A DNA stretch of 64,000 nt from an uncultured Clostridia bacterium (GTDB taxonomy: Bacteria > Bacillota > Clostridia > Lachnospirales > Anaerotignaceae), in contig CALWSR010000004.1 of NCBI GenBank assembly GCA_944384265.1, positions 47,100 to 111,099 of the forward strand, written 5' to 3'. This document shows positions 8,720-17,719 of this stretch, piece by piece; positions within the stretch are counted from its first letter, which is position 1, and each line of letters begins with the position of its first letter. The notes under the pieces were generated by a model. It was not told the origin of the DNA. It worked only from the letters and a program-made list of their open reading frames with translations, and did not search any database. The position numbers and the translations under genes are program-made.

Positions 8720-9532
8720 ATGCAAGGGGCGTGCAAAAGAAGGGTTCTTTTAGCGGATAGGGACGTGACCTATATGCATAAGATGAAAAAGTGTTTGGAG
8801 AAAAACAAAAGCATTGAAGTCATTGCTATGGAAAAGGATGGAGAATCTGTTTTGTATAAAGCAGAGCAGGAAAAGCCGGATATTATACTTATGGATGTTC
8901 TTTTGGCAGAAAAGGACGGAATCTGGGTATTACAGGCTATGAGAGAAAAAAAGCTGGATATAGCCTGTATTATCATATCCGCAATCGGCAAGGACACCAT
9001 TGTCAGGGAAACAATGGAATTAGGCGCTATGTATTATATGGCAAAGCCGGTGCAATGCAGCATATTATTAGAAAGGGTTGCGCAAATTTTACATGAGGAG
9101 GAGAAATATAAGCAGGAGATGCAAATGCATCTGCAAATGCAGACAAATCTGTCCTCTCAAAGAGATACAAAGGAAGAAATGAAAAGTGATATTTCAAGAC
9201 TGTTAAACAAAATGGGGATTGTTGCCAGTATTAAGGGATATCATTTTATCAGAATGGGTATTATGATGGCGGTGGAAAATGAAGATATTGTGCTTTGCAT
9301 GACCAAGGGGCTTTATCCGGATATTGCAAGGGAATATGATACAACTGCCGCAAAGGTGGAGCGTGCCATACGCCATGCCATAGAAAGCTCGTGGAAAAGA
9401 AAGGGAAAAGAAATATTTTCAGAATTTGCAGAATACTGCCCCTTAGAAAAACCTACAAACGGACAGTTTATTGCTGCATTGTCTGAGCATTTTCGTATGT
9501 TGTATAAAAAAGAAGAAAAGAAACTGGCATAA
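8720..9532 (+). CDS. spo0A: Sporulation master regulator Spo0A
   Basis: Response regulator of 270 residues that commits the cell to sporulation by activating and repressing genes at 0A boxes. The receiver domain has D13/D15, the phospho-acceptor D59 (LMDVLL) and K109 (MAKPV). A linker of charged residues leads to the Spo0A-specific C-terminal domain, with the HFIRMGI, YPDIAREYDTTAAKVERAIRHAIE helix-turn-helix and PTNGQFIA segments in order. Start ATG at 8720 has AAGGGAGG upstream; an ATG at 8713 is closed by TAG at once. It lies alone between a leader-element region and a strong terminator rather than directly behind spoIVB. Confidence 0.96.
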   Translation: MQGACKRRVLLADRDVTYMHKMKKCLEKNKSIEVIAMEKDGESVLYKAEQEKPDIILMDVLLAEKDGIWVLQAMREKKLDIACIIISAIGKDTIVRETMELGAMYYMAKPVQCSILLERVAQILHEEEKYKQEMQMHLQMQTNLSSQRDTKEEMKSDISRLLNKMGIVASIKGYHFIRMGIMMAVENEDIVLCMTKGLYPDIAREYDTTAAKVERAIRHAIESSWKRKGKEIFSEFAEYCPLEKPTNGQFIAALSEHFRMLYKKEEKKLA

Positions 9533-9545
9533 TGAACAATACAAT

Positions 9546-9588
9546 AAAAAAGCCGATATCTGCATAAAGGATATTGGCTTTTTTATTG
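9546..9588 (+). terminator. Terminator after spo0A
   Basis: Stem AAAAAAGCCGATATC (9546-9560) and its near-perfect complement (9570-9584) with a 9-nt loop and a T run. Confidence 0.85.
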
Positions 9589-10311
9589 GTGCAGCCAACC
9601 AAAATCCTCGGTTGTGCCATTGAAGTCTGCTCAGCTGTAATAAAGCATAAAAAAATTTATGTGAGTGGTTTTGCACATACAATTTGGAAATGAAAATATC
9701 CTATTATATTTGTGCCAAAATAGAAAAGACAAGTACCATATGGAAAAATGACTGGAAAATGGTATGAAAGGGAATAAGCAGAGTATTGACCCATATGCTG
9801 ATTCCTATACTGCCCAAATACAGTGTATCAGAAATTATTGTATATTTGAAAGAAAAAAATTCTCTGATAAGCCTTTGGCGGACATTTGCTTACTGGTGCA
9901 GCCGGTAAATAAAGCAAATCATCGGCTAAGCCGGCGGCACGGCTTGAAAAGACAGATACAAAATATAAAAGAGGATAGATACCATAAAGGGTAAGCAATA
10001 TAAAAGCGGCAGCACAGGCGGTATAAAACAAATATGGCATTTCCCCCAGGCTGAAAGAAGCAAAGGACAGGCATATCATTTCTTTTTTATGGCCAGTGGT
10101 GCAAAATGTATGCCATTTTCTATTTTACCAACATATAAAATGACAAAAAGGGATATACGATTGCAGTTTTTTTATGCTGTCAGCCAAATGCAGTTGATTT
10201 ATGAAAAGCTTTGCAGCACAGCAAATGGCCTAAAATGTATAGCAAAAGCAGTTTTGATACCCCTTTTTGTCAGAAGGATGAAAAACAAATGCCATATTTG
10301 TGAGAAGGAAA
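9589..10311. other. 720-bp stretch without an intact gene; possible decayed membrane protein
   Basis: No frame here has a ribosome site and a plausible product. On the minus strand 9828-10079 reads a hydrophobic segment (GEMPYLFYTACAAAFILLTLYG...), and neighbouring frames continue with stop codons between them, as if a membrane protein gene had decayed. I do not recognise the family. The plus-strand frame 9764-9994 overlaps the same DNA and has no motif. Confidence 0.35.
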
Positions 10312-12078
10312 TTACAATGTTTTTATATTTTGGACAATGTCTTCGCTGGGTGTAACATAAATGGTTTTGTTTGTTTCATAAATGACCATGCCCGGTTTTG
10401 CGCCGTTGGGTTTTTTGACATATTTTCGCAATGTATAGTCCACAGGGACCTGAGAGCTTTCTTTTGCTTTGCTGAAATAAGCGGCAATGTGGGCAGCCTC
10501 CAGCAATGTGGTGTCAGGCACAGCCGCCCCATTTGTTTGTATAATCACATGGGAGCCGGGGATTTCCTTTGTGTGCAGCCAAATATCATTGCTTTGGGCA
10601 AAACGAAGCGTAAGGGCATCATTTTGCAGATTGCTTTTTCCCACATAAATGGAAAAACCGTCAGAGGAAATATAATGCATGGGCTTGGACTTTTTTTGTT
10701 TTTGGGGCTTATTTTTTTTGGTTGTTTTTTTCTTCATATAGCCTTGCTGTACCAATTCTGCTCTGATTTCATCCAAATCCGTTTCTTCCTTGGCTGTTTG
10801 CAGAGCATTTAAAATGCTTTCTAAATAGGCAAGCTCTTCATCATTTTGTTTTTTTTGTATGCTGAGAGCAGAAAGGGTTCTTTTTGCCTTGTTATATTTG
10901 TGAAAATATGCTTGGGCATTTTCTGGTGGTGTTTTGGTAGGGTCAATGGCAATTTCTATTTCCTTCATTTGCGGGTCATAAAAATTGACGGTACGAAATG
11001 TGGAAATGCCCTTTGTAATACTATGGATATTGGCTGTAAGCAACTCTCCTTTCACCTTCCAGACATCCTTTTTGGCCACATCCTGCTCTGTTTTTTTCTG
11101 TATTTCCTTTTTTTTGACACAGCGTTCTATGTTGGAGAGCAAAATCCTTCTCATATCATGGGCCTTTTGTTTGATATGATAGGCATTATCCTTTTGTGCA
11201 TAAAAGGCTTCCAGCAATGTGGAAATGCTTTCATATTGCTTTTTTTTGCAGCAGCCAAATTGCTCCATTTCCAATACGCCAAAATCCAGTATTTTATTGG
11301 TGTCGGCATCATAATAAATGGCATAAAAAAAGCTTTGAGATTTGATTTGTTCTATCACAGAAGAAAACACAGAAAAAAGTGCTTCCTTTTGCTCTTCTCT
11401 CAGCTCCTCCCAAAATGAGGAAGGCTCTGTATAGGCACGAAAACAGATTTCGCTGGCAAAAATGGGACTGATGCCGGTATAGCTTTGATACAGTGCCTGC
11501 TGTATTTTTACACCGGATTGCTTTTGCAGCAATGAAAAAAGCTGCTGTTTTGTCACAAAAATAGGATTTTGTTTTTGTTGAGAGGGCGGAAACGAATATT
11601 GCTTTGCCGGCAGCACCTCTCTGACAGAGCTTTTATCATGGGAAACTCTTTTGATGGCGTCTAATATTTTATTGTTTTCATCTACAATGATAAAATTACT
11701 GTGTTTTCCCATTATTTCCAATATCATTTTTTTAATGGTTTTCTCTCCAAGCTCATTGGCAGATTCCACCTCTATGATAATCATACGTTCAAAATCAGGC
11801 TGATAAATGTTTGTGATTTTTCCGCCGGCAATATATTTTCTCATCACCATGCAAAACATAGGAGGCTGCATAGGATTTTCCTTTTGTATTTGGGTGATAT
11901 GCATACGAGGATGGCTGGAATTTGCAGAAACAAGCACCTTGTAGTTTTCCCCCCCATTTCTGAGGGTAAAAATAATTTCATCAGCCAAAGGCTGATAGAT
12001 TTTGTCGATTCTGCCGCCTGTCAGCTTTTGATTTAACTCAGATACAATGCCGGCAACAGCAACGCCGTCAAGAGCCAT
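10312..12078 (-). CDS. rqcH: Ribosome quality control protein RqcH (NFACT family)
   Basis: About 588 residues, the usual NFACT size. The N-terminal domain begins MALDGVAVAGIVSELNQKL with the conserved GGRIDKIYQP; a long charged coiled-coil middle follows (NIERCVKKKEIQKK...; ALSIQKKQNDEELAYLESIL); the C-terminal NFACT-R domain shows DGFSIYVGKSNLQND and DIWLHTKEIPGSHVII. Bacterial RqcH binds split 50S subunits and recruits Ala-tRNA to tag stalled nascent chains; the older name is fibronectin-binding protein FbpA. Start is ATG at 12078 behind GGGAGAGA; the frame runs 49 codons further upstream without family similarity. It is transcribed divergently from yicC. Confidence 0.92.
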   Translation of the reverse strand: MALDGVAVAGIVSELNQKLTGGRIDKIYQPLADEIIFTLRNGGENYKVLVSANSSHPRMHITQIQKENPMQPPMFCMVMRKYIAGGKITNIYQPDFERMIIIEVESANELGEKTIKKMILEIMGKHSNFIIVDENNKILDAIKRVSHDKSSVREVLPAKQYSFPPSQQKQNPIFVTKQQLFSLLQKQSGVKIQQALYQSYTGISPIFASEICFRAYTEPSSFWEELREEQKEALFSVFSSVIEQIKSQSFFYAIYYDADTNKILDFGVLEMEQFGCCKKKQYESISTLLEAFYAQKDNAYHIKQKAHDMRRILLSNIERCVKKKEIQKKTEQDVAKKDVWKVKGELLTANIHSITKGISTFRTVNFYDPQMKEIEIAIDPTKTPPENAQAYFHKYNKAKRTLSALSIQKKQNDEELAYLESILNALQTAKEETDLDEIRAELVQQGYMKKKTTKKNKPQKQKKSKPMHYISSDGFSIYVGKSNLQNDALTLRFAQSNDIWLHTKEIPGSHVIIQTNGAAVPDTTLLEAAHIAAYFSKAKESSQVPVDYTLRKYVKKPNGAKPGMVIYETNKTIYVTPSEDIVQNIKTL

Positions 12079-12126
12079 AGTATCTCTCCCTTCTGAAAAA
12101 AGTGTATGAAAATATTTATATAAAAC

Positions 12127-12156
12127 AGTATAGCACAAATAACAAAAAAATTGTAA
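12127..12156 (-). promoter_or_regulatory. Candidate rqcH promoter
   Basis: On the minus strand TTACAA (complement of 12151-12156), 18 nt, TATACT (complement of 12127-12132), about 50 nt before the rqcH start. Confidence 0.5.
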
Positions 12157-12172
12157 TATATTATGATTTGAC

Positions 12173-12202
12173 TTGATAAAAGAGGCAATCCTATTATATA
12201 AT
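12173..12202 (+). promoter_or_regulatory. Candidate yicC promoter
   Basis: TTGATA (12173-12178), 18 nt, TATAAT (12197-12202). The -10 lies inside a perfect 14-bp palindrome CTATTATATAATAG (12191-12204), which might be a regulator site or chance in AT-rich DNA. Confidence 0.5.
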
Positions 12203-12303
12203 AGGAAGGATTCTAAAAAACGCAAACCAGAAAGGGGCAGTCAGGGGAATGCAGAAATCACTTTGTTTTGCCCTTGATTTTGTGAAAAGAGGTAGATGTT
12301 ATT

Positions 12304-13182
12304 ATGATACGAAGCATGACGGGATATGGCAGAGGGGAAAATATGGAAAATGACCGTCGTTTTGTAGTAGAAATAAAATCTGTAAATCACAGATATAATG
12401 ATATATCCATTAAGCTGCCCCGATTTATGAATGCCATGGAGGACGCCATCCGTAAACGGATTATGGAAGAAATTGCAAGAGGCAAAACAGATGTTTACAT
12501 TACATTTGAAACATTTTCGGCAGATGATATGCTTGTAAAGGTCAATCAGGCACTGGCAGGAGCTTATGTGGAAAAAATAAATGAATTGAAAATGCAATAT
12601 GGCCTCTGTTCGGAGGACACACTGGGGCTTGTGGCAAAATTTGCAGATGTGATTACCGTAGAGCGCATTCAGGAAGAGGAGGAAGTGCTTTGGAAAACAC
12701 TTTTGCCTGCATTGGACGGTGCCATTGAAAAATTTGTGCAAATGCGAAAAAGAGAAGGCAATGCCCTTGCAGAGGATATACTGAAAAAAAGAAGCCATAT
12801 ACAAGAGCTGACAGGTCTGATAAAGGGACGTTCTCCCTTTGTGACAGAGCAATATCAGCAAAAGCTGCAAAGCAGATTAAAGGAGCTTTTGCAGACAGTG
12901 GAAATAGACCCCCAGCGCATTGCACAGGAGGTGGCCGTATTTGCAGACCGCAGCTGTATTGATGAAGAGCTGATTCGTTTGGAAAGCCATATACAACAGC
13001 TTAAGGAGATATTGCACCAAGGAGGACAAGTAGGCAGAAAGCTGGATTTTTTGGTGCAGGAGATGAACCGAGAGGCAAATACCATTGCCTCAAAGGCAAA
13101 TGATATGGAAATCACCCGCTGTACAATCGAATTAAAAAGTGAAATTGAAAAAATCAGGGAACAGGTGCAAAATATAGAATAA
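12304..13182 (+). CDS. yicC: YicC/YloC family endoribonuclease
   Basis: 292 residues, full length for the family. The N-terminus [12 protein letters not shown] and the C-terminal [20 protein letters not shown] are the two hallmark motifs. YicC proteins are hexameric ribonucleases that cleave structured RNA; the B. subtilis homologue is YloC. First gene of the run yicC-remA-gmk-rpoZ, the order also found in Bacillus, with 10 nt to remA. Acts in the cytoplasm. Confidence 0.93.
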   Translation: MIRSMTGYGRGENMENDRRFVVEIKSVNHRYNDISIKLPRFMNAMEDAIRKRIMEEIARGKTDVYITFETFSADDMLVKVNQALAGAYVEKINELKMQYGLCSEDTLGLVAKFADVITVERIQEEEEVLWKTLLPALDGAIEKFVQMRKREGNALAEDILKKRSHIQELTGLIKGRSPFVTEQYQQKLQSRLKELLQTVEIDPQRIAQEVAVFADRSCIDEELIRLESHIQQLKEILHQGGQVGRKLDFLVQEMNREANTIASKANDMEITRCTIELKSEIEKIREQVQNIE

Positions 13183-13192
13183 GAGGGGTACA

Positions 13193-13483
13193 ATGGAAGG
13201 AATACAGTTTTTAAACATAGGATATGGAAATATGGTTTCTGCACAGCGTATCATTGCAATGCTAAGCCCGGAATCTGCACCCATTAAAAGAATTGTGCAG
13301 GAGGCAAAGGAAAAAGGCGTGCTGATTGACGCCACCTATGGCAGAAAAACAAGAAGCGTGATTATGATGGATACAGGGCAGATTGTACTTTCTCCCAATG
13401 TGCCTGTTACCATAGGAGGAAGACTGGATACTGTAAAACAGACAGAAAAAACGCTTGCAGAGGGAAAGGGGCAGCAACCATGA
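13193..13483 (+). CDS. remA: Extracellular matrix regulator RemA (DUF370)
   Basis: 96 residues with [28 protein letters not shown] and [22 protein letters not shown], the conserved core of RemA. In B. subtilis RemA is a ring-forming DNA-binding protein that activates matrix and osmoprotection operons; in Clostridia the role is untested, and here I only infer DNA binding. Its last 4 nt overlap the gmk start (ATGA), so the two are translationally coupled. Confidence 0.9.
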   Translation: MEGIQFLNIGYGNMVSAQRIIAMLSPESAPIKRIVQEAKEKGVLIDATYGRKTRSVIMMDTGQIVLSPNVPVTIGGRLDTVKQTEKTLAEGKGQQP

Positions 13484-14097
13484 AAAAAGAAGGTATGCTT
13501 GTTATCATTTCCGGTCCTTCCGGTGCGGGCAAGGGAACGGTTGTTGCAGAATTGGTCAAAACAGAAGCATTTGCCCTTTCTGTTTCTGCCACAACACGCA
13601 AGCCAAGACCGGGGGAGATGGAGGGTATACACTACTATTTTTATGACAGAGAAGCATTTGAAGCCATGCAGAAAAAAAATCAGCTTTTGGAATGGGCGGA
13701 GTTTTGCGGCAATTATTACGGCACACCCAGAAAATATGTAGAAAATCAAATGGCTGAGGGAAAAAATGTCATATTGGAAATTGAGGTGCAGGGTGCTTTG
13801 CAAATCAAAGAGCTGTATCCGGAATGTGTTTTAGTATTTTTGATACCGCCAAATTTGGAGGAGCTGGGCAGAAGGCTGACAGAAAGAGGCACAGAAGACA
13901 AACAGACCATCAACCGCCGTATCCACAGGGCATTGGAGGAAATGGAATTTGTGTCACGATATGATTATGTTGTTATCAATGAAACGGTGCAAAAGGCAAC
14001 AAAAGACATTTGTGCCATTGTCCAGGCAGAGAGTATGAAAAGCAGCAGAAACCCCAAAATAAAAGAACAGTTTAAAGGAGAGATTGAATTATGTTAA
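13480..14097 (+). CDS. gmk: Guanylate kinase
   Basis: 205 residues. P-loop SGPSGAGKG near the N-terminus, then the GMP-binding stretch with [17 protein letters not shown] and [13 protein letters not shown], and [13 protein letters not shown]. Phosphorylates GMP to GDP with ATP, feeding GTP synthesis. Overlaps remA upstream and rpoZ downstream by a few bases, so it is mid-operon. Confidence 0.96.
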   Translation: MKKEGMLVIISGPSGAGKGTVVAELVKTEAFALSVSATTRKPRPGEMEGIHYYFYDREAFEAMQKKNQLLEWAEFCGNYYGTPRKYVENQMAEGKNVILEIEVQGALQIKELYPECVLVFLIPPNLEELGRRLTERGTEDKQTINRRIHRALEEMEFVSRYDYVVINETVQKATKDICAIVQAESMKSSRNPKIKEQFKGEIELC

Positions 14098-14381
14098 GAC
14101 CGTCTTATTCCGATTTATTAGAGGTGTTAAACAAGGATGCAGACCCTGAAAATATGATTGGAAGCCGTTATACCATTGTCATTGCGGCGGCAAAAAGAGC
14201 CAGACAGCTGGTGGACCATGCAGAGCCTATGACAATTCATACAAAGGTGGACCGCCCTGTATCCATTGCTGTCCATGAGCTAAAGGAAGGAAAAATTAAA
14301 ATCATACAAAATGAACCGACAGAAAAGACAGAAGAAATCATAGAAGAGGACGCTGTTTTGCAAGATGGCTCAGAGTCATAA
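14091..14381 (+). CDS. rpoZ: RNA polymerase omega subunit
   Basis: 96 residues. [11 protein letters not shown], then NMIGSRYTIVIAAAKRARQL, the omega core that clamps the beta' C-terminus and helps polymerase assembly; also PVSIAVHELKEGKI. It overlaps gmk by 7 nt, as in many Firmicutes. The coaBC gene that separates rpoZ and priA in Bacillus is absent here. A hairpin follows the stop. Confidence 0.93.
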   Translation: MLRPSYSDLLEVLNKDADPENMIGSRYTIVIAAAKRARQLVDHAEPMTIHTKVDRPVSIAVHELKEGKIKIIQNEPTEKTEEIIEEDAVLQDGSES

Positions 14382-14387
14382 AAAAAG

Positions 14388-14420
14388 GGGAAACTATGGC
14401 AATTAGTTTCCCTTTCTTTC
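14388..14420 (+). terminator. Hairpin between rpoZ and priA, possible weak terminator
   Basis: GGGAAACT (14388-14395) pairs with AGTTTCCC (14405-14412) and a mixed T-rich tract follows. It may lower transcription into priA. Confidence 0.5.
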
Positions 14421-14464
14421 ACAAAGGGTTAAATGGACATTTTTTAGAAGGGAGGTTCTCTTTG

Positions 14465-16912
14465 GTGTATGCAAAAGTGATATTAAGCTTAAAAAATAAA
14501 GAGGTTGATAAAATGTTTGATTATGCTGTGCCAGAGCAAATGGAGCCTCTTTCTGTGGGTGTTCGTGTGATTGTACCCTTTGGAAAGGGAAACAAGCCAA
14601 CAGAAGGCTATGTTGTGGAAAAAATGGAAAAAACAGACATTCCCTTTGAAAAAATAAAATCCATATTAAATGTACTAGATGAAGGAAGTCCTATTTTTAC
14701 AAAACAAATGCTTTTGCTGGCAAAGTGGATGCAAAAAAAATATATCTGCACACTCAGCCAATGTCTGCAAACCATGATGCCGGCCGGTATTAAAACAAAA
14801 ATACAATGGCAGATTTATTTAAAAAAAGAAGCGGAGGAAGGGGTTTTCCTTTCTTCTGTTGAAAAAAATCTTATTTCCTTTTTAAAACAAAGCCAAAAGC
14901 CTGTTTGGATTGCTGAGGCAGAGGAGGCACTGGGAGAAACGGTGCAAAGTGCCATACAATCCCTAAAGGAAAAAGACATCATAGGCCTTTTTCAAAAGGT
15001 ACAGCAAAAAAAATATGAAAAACAAGTCACCTATTTTGCATTGTCAGAGGATGATACCATTATCGCTCAGGCATGGGAAAAAGTAAAAAACAATCAACAG
15101 CTTTTGGGGCAAAAAAAATTGATGCAGTATTTGGCAGACGGAAAGCAAGCAACGGCACAGCAGATAAAGCAAGTGCTGCATTTGACAGATTCTCCCATCA
15201 AAACACTTTTGAAAAAGGGTGTTTTAAAGCAGATGAAAAAAGTGGAAAAAAGACAAATACTGCAAACAGATGTATTGAGAACAAATGCCTTTACCCCCAC
15301 CATACCCCAGCAAAGGGTGCTTTCTGCACTGGAGAGGATATTGGAGCAAAAACAAAAAAAGCCCATACTTTTGCATGGCATTACAGGCAGCGGCAAAACA
15401 GAAATTTATATGCAGATGATTGAAAAGGTTTTGCAAAAGGGCCAGCAGGCCATTGTGCTTGTGCCTGAAATTTCATTGACACCTCAAATTGTAGAAAGGT
15501 TTTTATCTCGTTTTGGCAATCGGGTTTCTGTCACTCATAGCAGGCTCAATTATGGGGAACGATATGACCAATGGAAAAAAGCAAGGGACAATGACATTTC
15601 TATCATCATCGGCCCTCGTTCTGCACTGTTTATGCCTTTTCAAAATTTAGGCATGATTATCATAGATGAAGAGCATGAAAGCAGCTATCGCTCTGATATC
15701 ACACCAAAATATGACGCCAAGGAGGTGGCAGAGCAAATTAGCCGTATCACAGGCTGTATGCTGCTTTTGGGCAGTGCCACACCGGATTTGTCCAGCTATC
15801 ACAAGGCCAAAACGGGAGAATATACTCTTTTGGAGCTGAAACAAAGAACAAAGGGAAGCCATCTGCCCTGCGTTACCATTACAGATATGCGAAAGGAGCT
15901 GGAAGAGGGCAATCGCTCTGTGTTTGGTACAGAGCTGTTGCAGGCTATCAAAGAAAATATAGAAAAGAAAAGACAAACCATGCTTTTTTTAAACCGAAGA
16001 GGATATGCAACATTTGTATCATGCAGAAAATGCGGCCATGTGATGAAGTGCGATGCTTGCGATATCACATACACCTATCATGCCTCGGAGGAGGAGCTTG
16101 TATGCCATTACTGCGGCAAAAGAATTGCAAACCCTACTGTTTGTCCTGTATGCGGTTCAAAATACATCAAATATTTTGGCGCAGGCACACAAAAAATAGA
16201 AAAAGAAACCAAAAGGCTTTTTCCCCAGGCCACTGTGCTGCGTATGGATTCGGATACTACCATGACAAAAAACAGCCATCAAAAAATATTGGAGCAGTTT
16301 GGACAGGGCAAAGCAGATATACTCATTGGCACACAAATGATTGCAAAGGGACATGACTTTGCCAATGTGACATTGGTAGGGATATTGGCGGCGGATTTGT
16401 CACTGCATATGAGCAGCTACAGAGCCAGTGAAATCAGTTTTCAGCTGATTACACAGGCGGCAGGCAGAGCCGGAAGAGATGAGCTGCCGGGACAGGTTTT
16501 TATACAAACCTACGACCCGGAGCATTACAGCATTGTTTTGGCGGCGAAGCAGGATTATGAAGCATTTTATAAACAAGAGATACAAATGAGAAAAATGATG
16601 GCTTATCCTCCCTTTTCCCACATTTTTGCAGTTTTGCTTTCTGCAAAGGAGGAAAAAGAGGTGATAGAAAGCGCTAGGTATTTGGCGGATATTATGCTAT
16701 ATTATAATCGAAAGAAAAAATTGCAGATATTAGGGCCTACTCCTGCTGTGCTTTCAAAATTCCGGCAGGAATATCGCTGGAGAATACTCATAAAATGTGA
16801 GGAGGAGGAGGTACTGAGGCAATTTGTGGTATTTTGCTGTGAAAAGTGGAAAAAAGCAAAAAAATGGAATGTGGCATTGCATTTGACAATGAATCCCATT
16901 GATGTGGTGTAA
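14465..16912 (+). CDS. priA: Primosomal protein N' (replication restart helicase)
   Basis: About 815 residues. The N-terminal DNA-binding part begins YAKVILSLKNKEVDKMFDYAVPE. Helicase domain: Walker A GITGSGKTEIYMQ, Walker B IIIDEEHESSYRSD, GSATPDLSSY. A zinc region with paired CxxC motifs (CRKCGHVMKCDAC, CHYCGKR, CPVCGSK) precedes the QMIAKGHDFANVTLVG and QAAGRAGR motifs. PriA recognises abandoned forks and loads the replisome. Start: AAGGGAGG at 14448-14455 fits GTG at 14465 (9 nt) or TTG at 14462 (6 nt); the frame from 14396 lacks a ribosome site and would lie over the hairpin. Confidence 0.93.
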   Translation: MYAKVILSLKNKEVDKMFDYAVPEQMEPLSVGVRVIVPFGKGNKPTEGYVVEKMEKTDIPFEKIKSILNVLDEGSPIFTKQMLLLAKWMQKKYICTLSQCLQTMMPAGIKTKIQWQIYLKKEAEEGVFLSSVEKNLISFLKQSQKPVWIAEAEEALGETVQSAIQSLKEKDIIGLFQKVQQKKYEKQVTYFALSEDDTIIAQAWEKVKNNQQLLGQKKLMQYLADGKQATAQQIKQVLHLTDSPIKTLLKKGVLKQMKKVEKRQILQTDVLRTNAFTPTIPQQRVLSALERILEQKQKKPILLHGITGSGKTEIYMQMIEKVLQKGQQAIVLVPEISLTPQIVERFLSRFGNRVSVTHSRLNYGERYDQWKKARDNDISIIIGPRSALFMPFQNLGMIIIDEEHESSYRSDITPKYDAKEVAEQISRITGCMLLLGSATPDLSSYHKAKTGEYTLLELKQRTKGSHLPCVTITDMRKELEEGNRSVFGTELLQAIKENIEKKRQTMLFLNRRGYATFVSCRKCGHVMKCDACDITYTYHASEEELVCHYCGKRIANPTVCPVCGSKYIKYFGAGTQKIEKETKRLFPQATVLRMDSDTTMTKNSHQKILEQFGQGKADILIGTQMIAKGHDFANVTLVGILAADLSLHMSSYRASEISFQLITQAAGRAGRDELPGQVFIQTYDPEHYSIVLAAKQDYEAFYKQEIQMRKMMAYPPFSHIFAVLLSAKEEKEVIESARYLADIMLYYNRKKKLQILGPTPAVLSKFRQEYRWRILIKCEEEEVLRQFVVFCCEKWKKAKKWNVALHLTMNPIDVV

Positions 16913-16950
16913 AAGAGTATTTGTTTTATTTATGGCAATCAAAAGCAGCT

Positions 16951-17181
16951 GTGTTACGTTAATATGAAAAATGATATAGCATTGAAAATGTGAATTTTAA
17001 AAATACAGCAAAGAAATGGGCGCTTCTTTTTTAAAAAAAGCAAACAAAAAGCTTGGGGCATTGCAGCAGTTCCCTGCAAAGGCTCTTTTGACAGGCTATG
17101 GAAGGGGAGAAAAGCAGAGAGCTGGATTTAAAGGAAGAAGCAGTGTTTCATAGCATTTTATTTCATATTAAAGTAACAAAA
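16951..17181 (+). repeat. Leader element copy A, no gene behind it
   Basis: Ends GTGTTACGTTAATATGAAAA and TTTCATATTAAAGTAACAAAA are inverted complements at all but one or two of about 17 positions. Internal CTTGGGGCATTGCAGCAG resembles the block in copies C and D. From its end, 14 nt then TGGAGA then 6 nt, which is the exact offset of the ribosome site in gene-bound copies, but the start-codon position holds TTT. After it, 17182-17300 contains only a 16-codon frame (17240-17290, rich in K/R, AAGGAG 11 nt upstream) of doubtful reality. Confidence 0.8.
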
Positions 17182-17300
17182 TCCTGTTTTTGAAATGGAG
17201 AGAAAGCTTTTTATCATTTTAAAAGGAGAATGGCTCAAAATGACTAAATTTCAGGGCACTTTCAAGAGAAAAAGAGCATTTTTCAGATAAAATGAAAAAT

Positions 17301-17476
17301 GTGTTACACTAATAGAAACGAAAAAAGCACAATAAAATTTGATGGAAAGCAGCCAAAGTTTCCACAGATAAAGTAAAAAGCTATGCAGGCTATGGTGGAG
17401 GAAAAACACAGAGGTGTGTTTTTGACTGTAAAATCAATATTTTATAGCTTTCTATTTTGATATGAAAGTGATAAAT
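17301..17476 (+). repeat. Leader element copy B (degenerate)
   Basis: Begins GTGTTACACTAATAGAAACG and ends ATAGCTTTCTATTTTGATAT followed by GAAAGTGATAAAT, a decayed version of the shared right end. Copy C begins 13 nt later, the same spacing as between copies E and D. Confidence 0.65.
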
Positions 17477-17489
17477 GGAAATGAAGGAT

Positions 17490-17693
17490 GTGTTGCGTTA
17501 ATATGAAAAAGGATAGGATATGAATTTTAAAAATAGAATAAGGAGATTGATATTGCTTTATGAAAAGAAAGTACCCAAAGCGCTTGGAGCTGCTGCAAAC
17601 TCCCTTGCTTTTGGTTTACAAAGATGTAAGGAGTCGGTTTTAGCCGTAAAGTCAATGTTTCCTAGCTTTCTATTTCATATGAAAGTAACAGAA
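17490..17693 (+). repeat. Leader element copy C (full length)
   Basis: Left end GTGTTGCGTTAATATGAAAA is identical to that of copy D; right end CATATGAAAGTAACAGAA is also identical. It contains a 61-codon frame (17520-17702) without a ribosome site that I regard as accidental. It ends 26 nt before the def start codon. Confidence 0.85.
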
Positions 17694-17719
17694 TCGAAAT
17701 GAAAAATAGGAGGAAAAAA

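Noticed and set aside
17520..17702. 61-codon frame inside leader copy C
   Set aside because: It lies within a repeat element, has no ribosome site, and the matching frame in copy D is on the same element strand but differs in its ends, so it is probably a by-product of the element.
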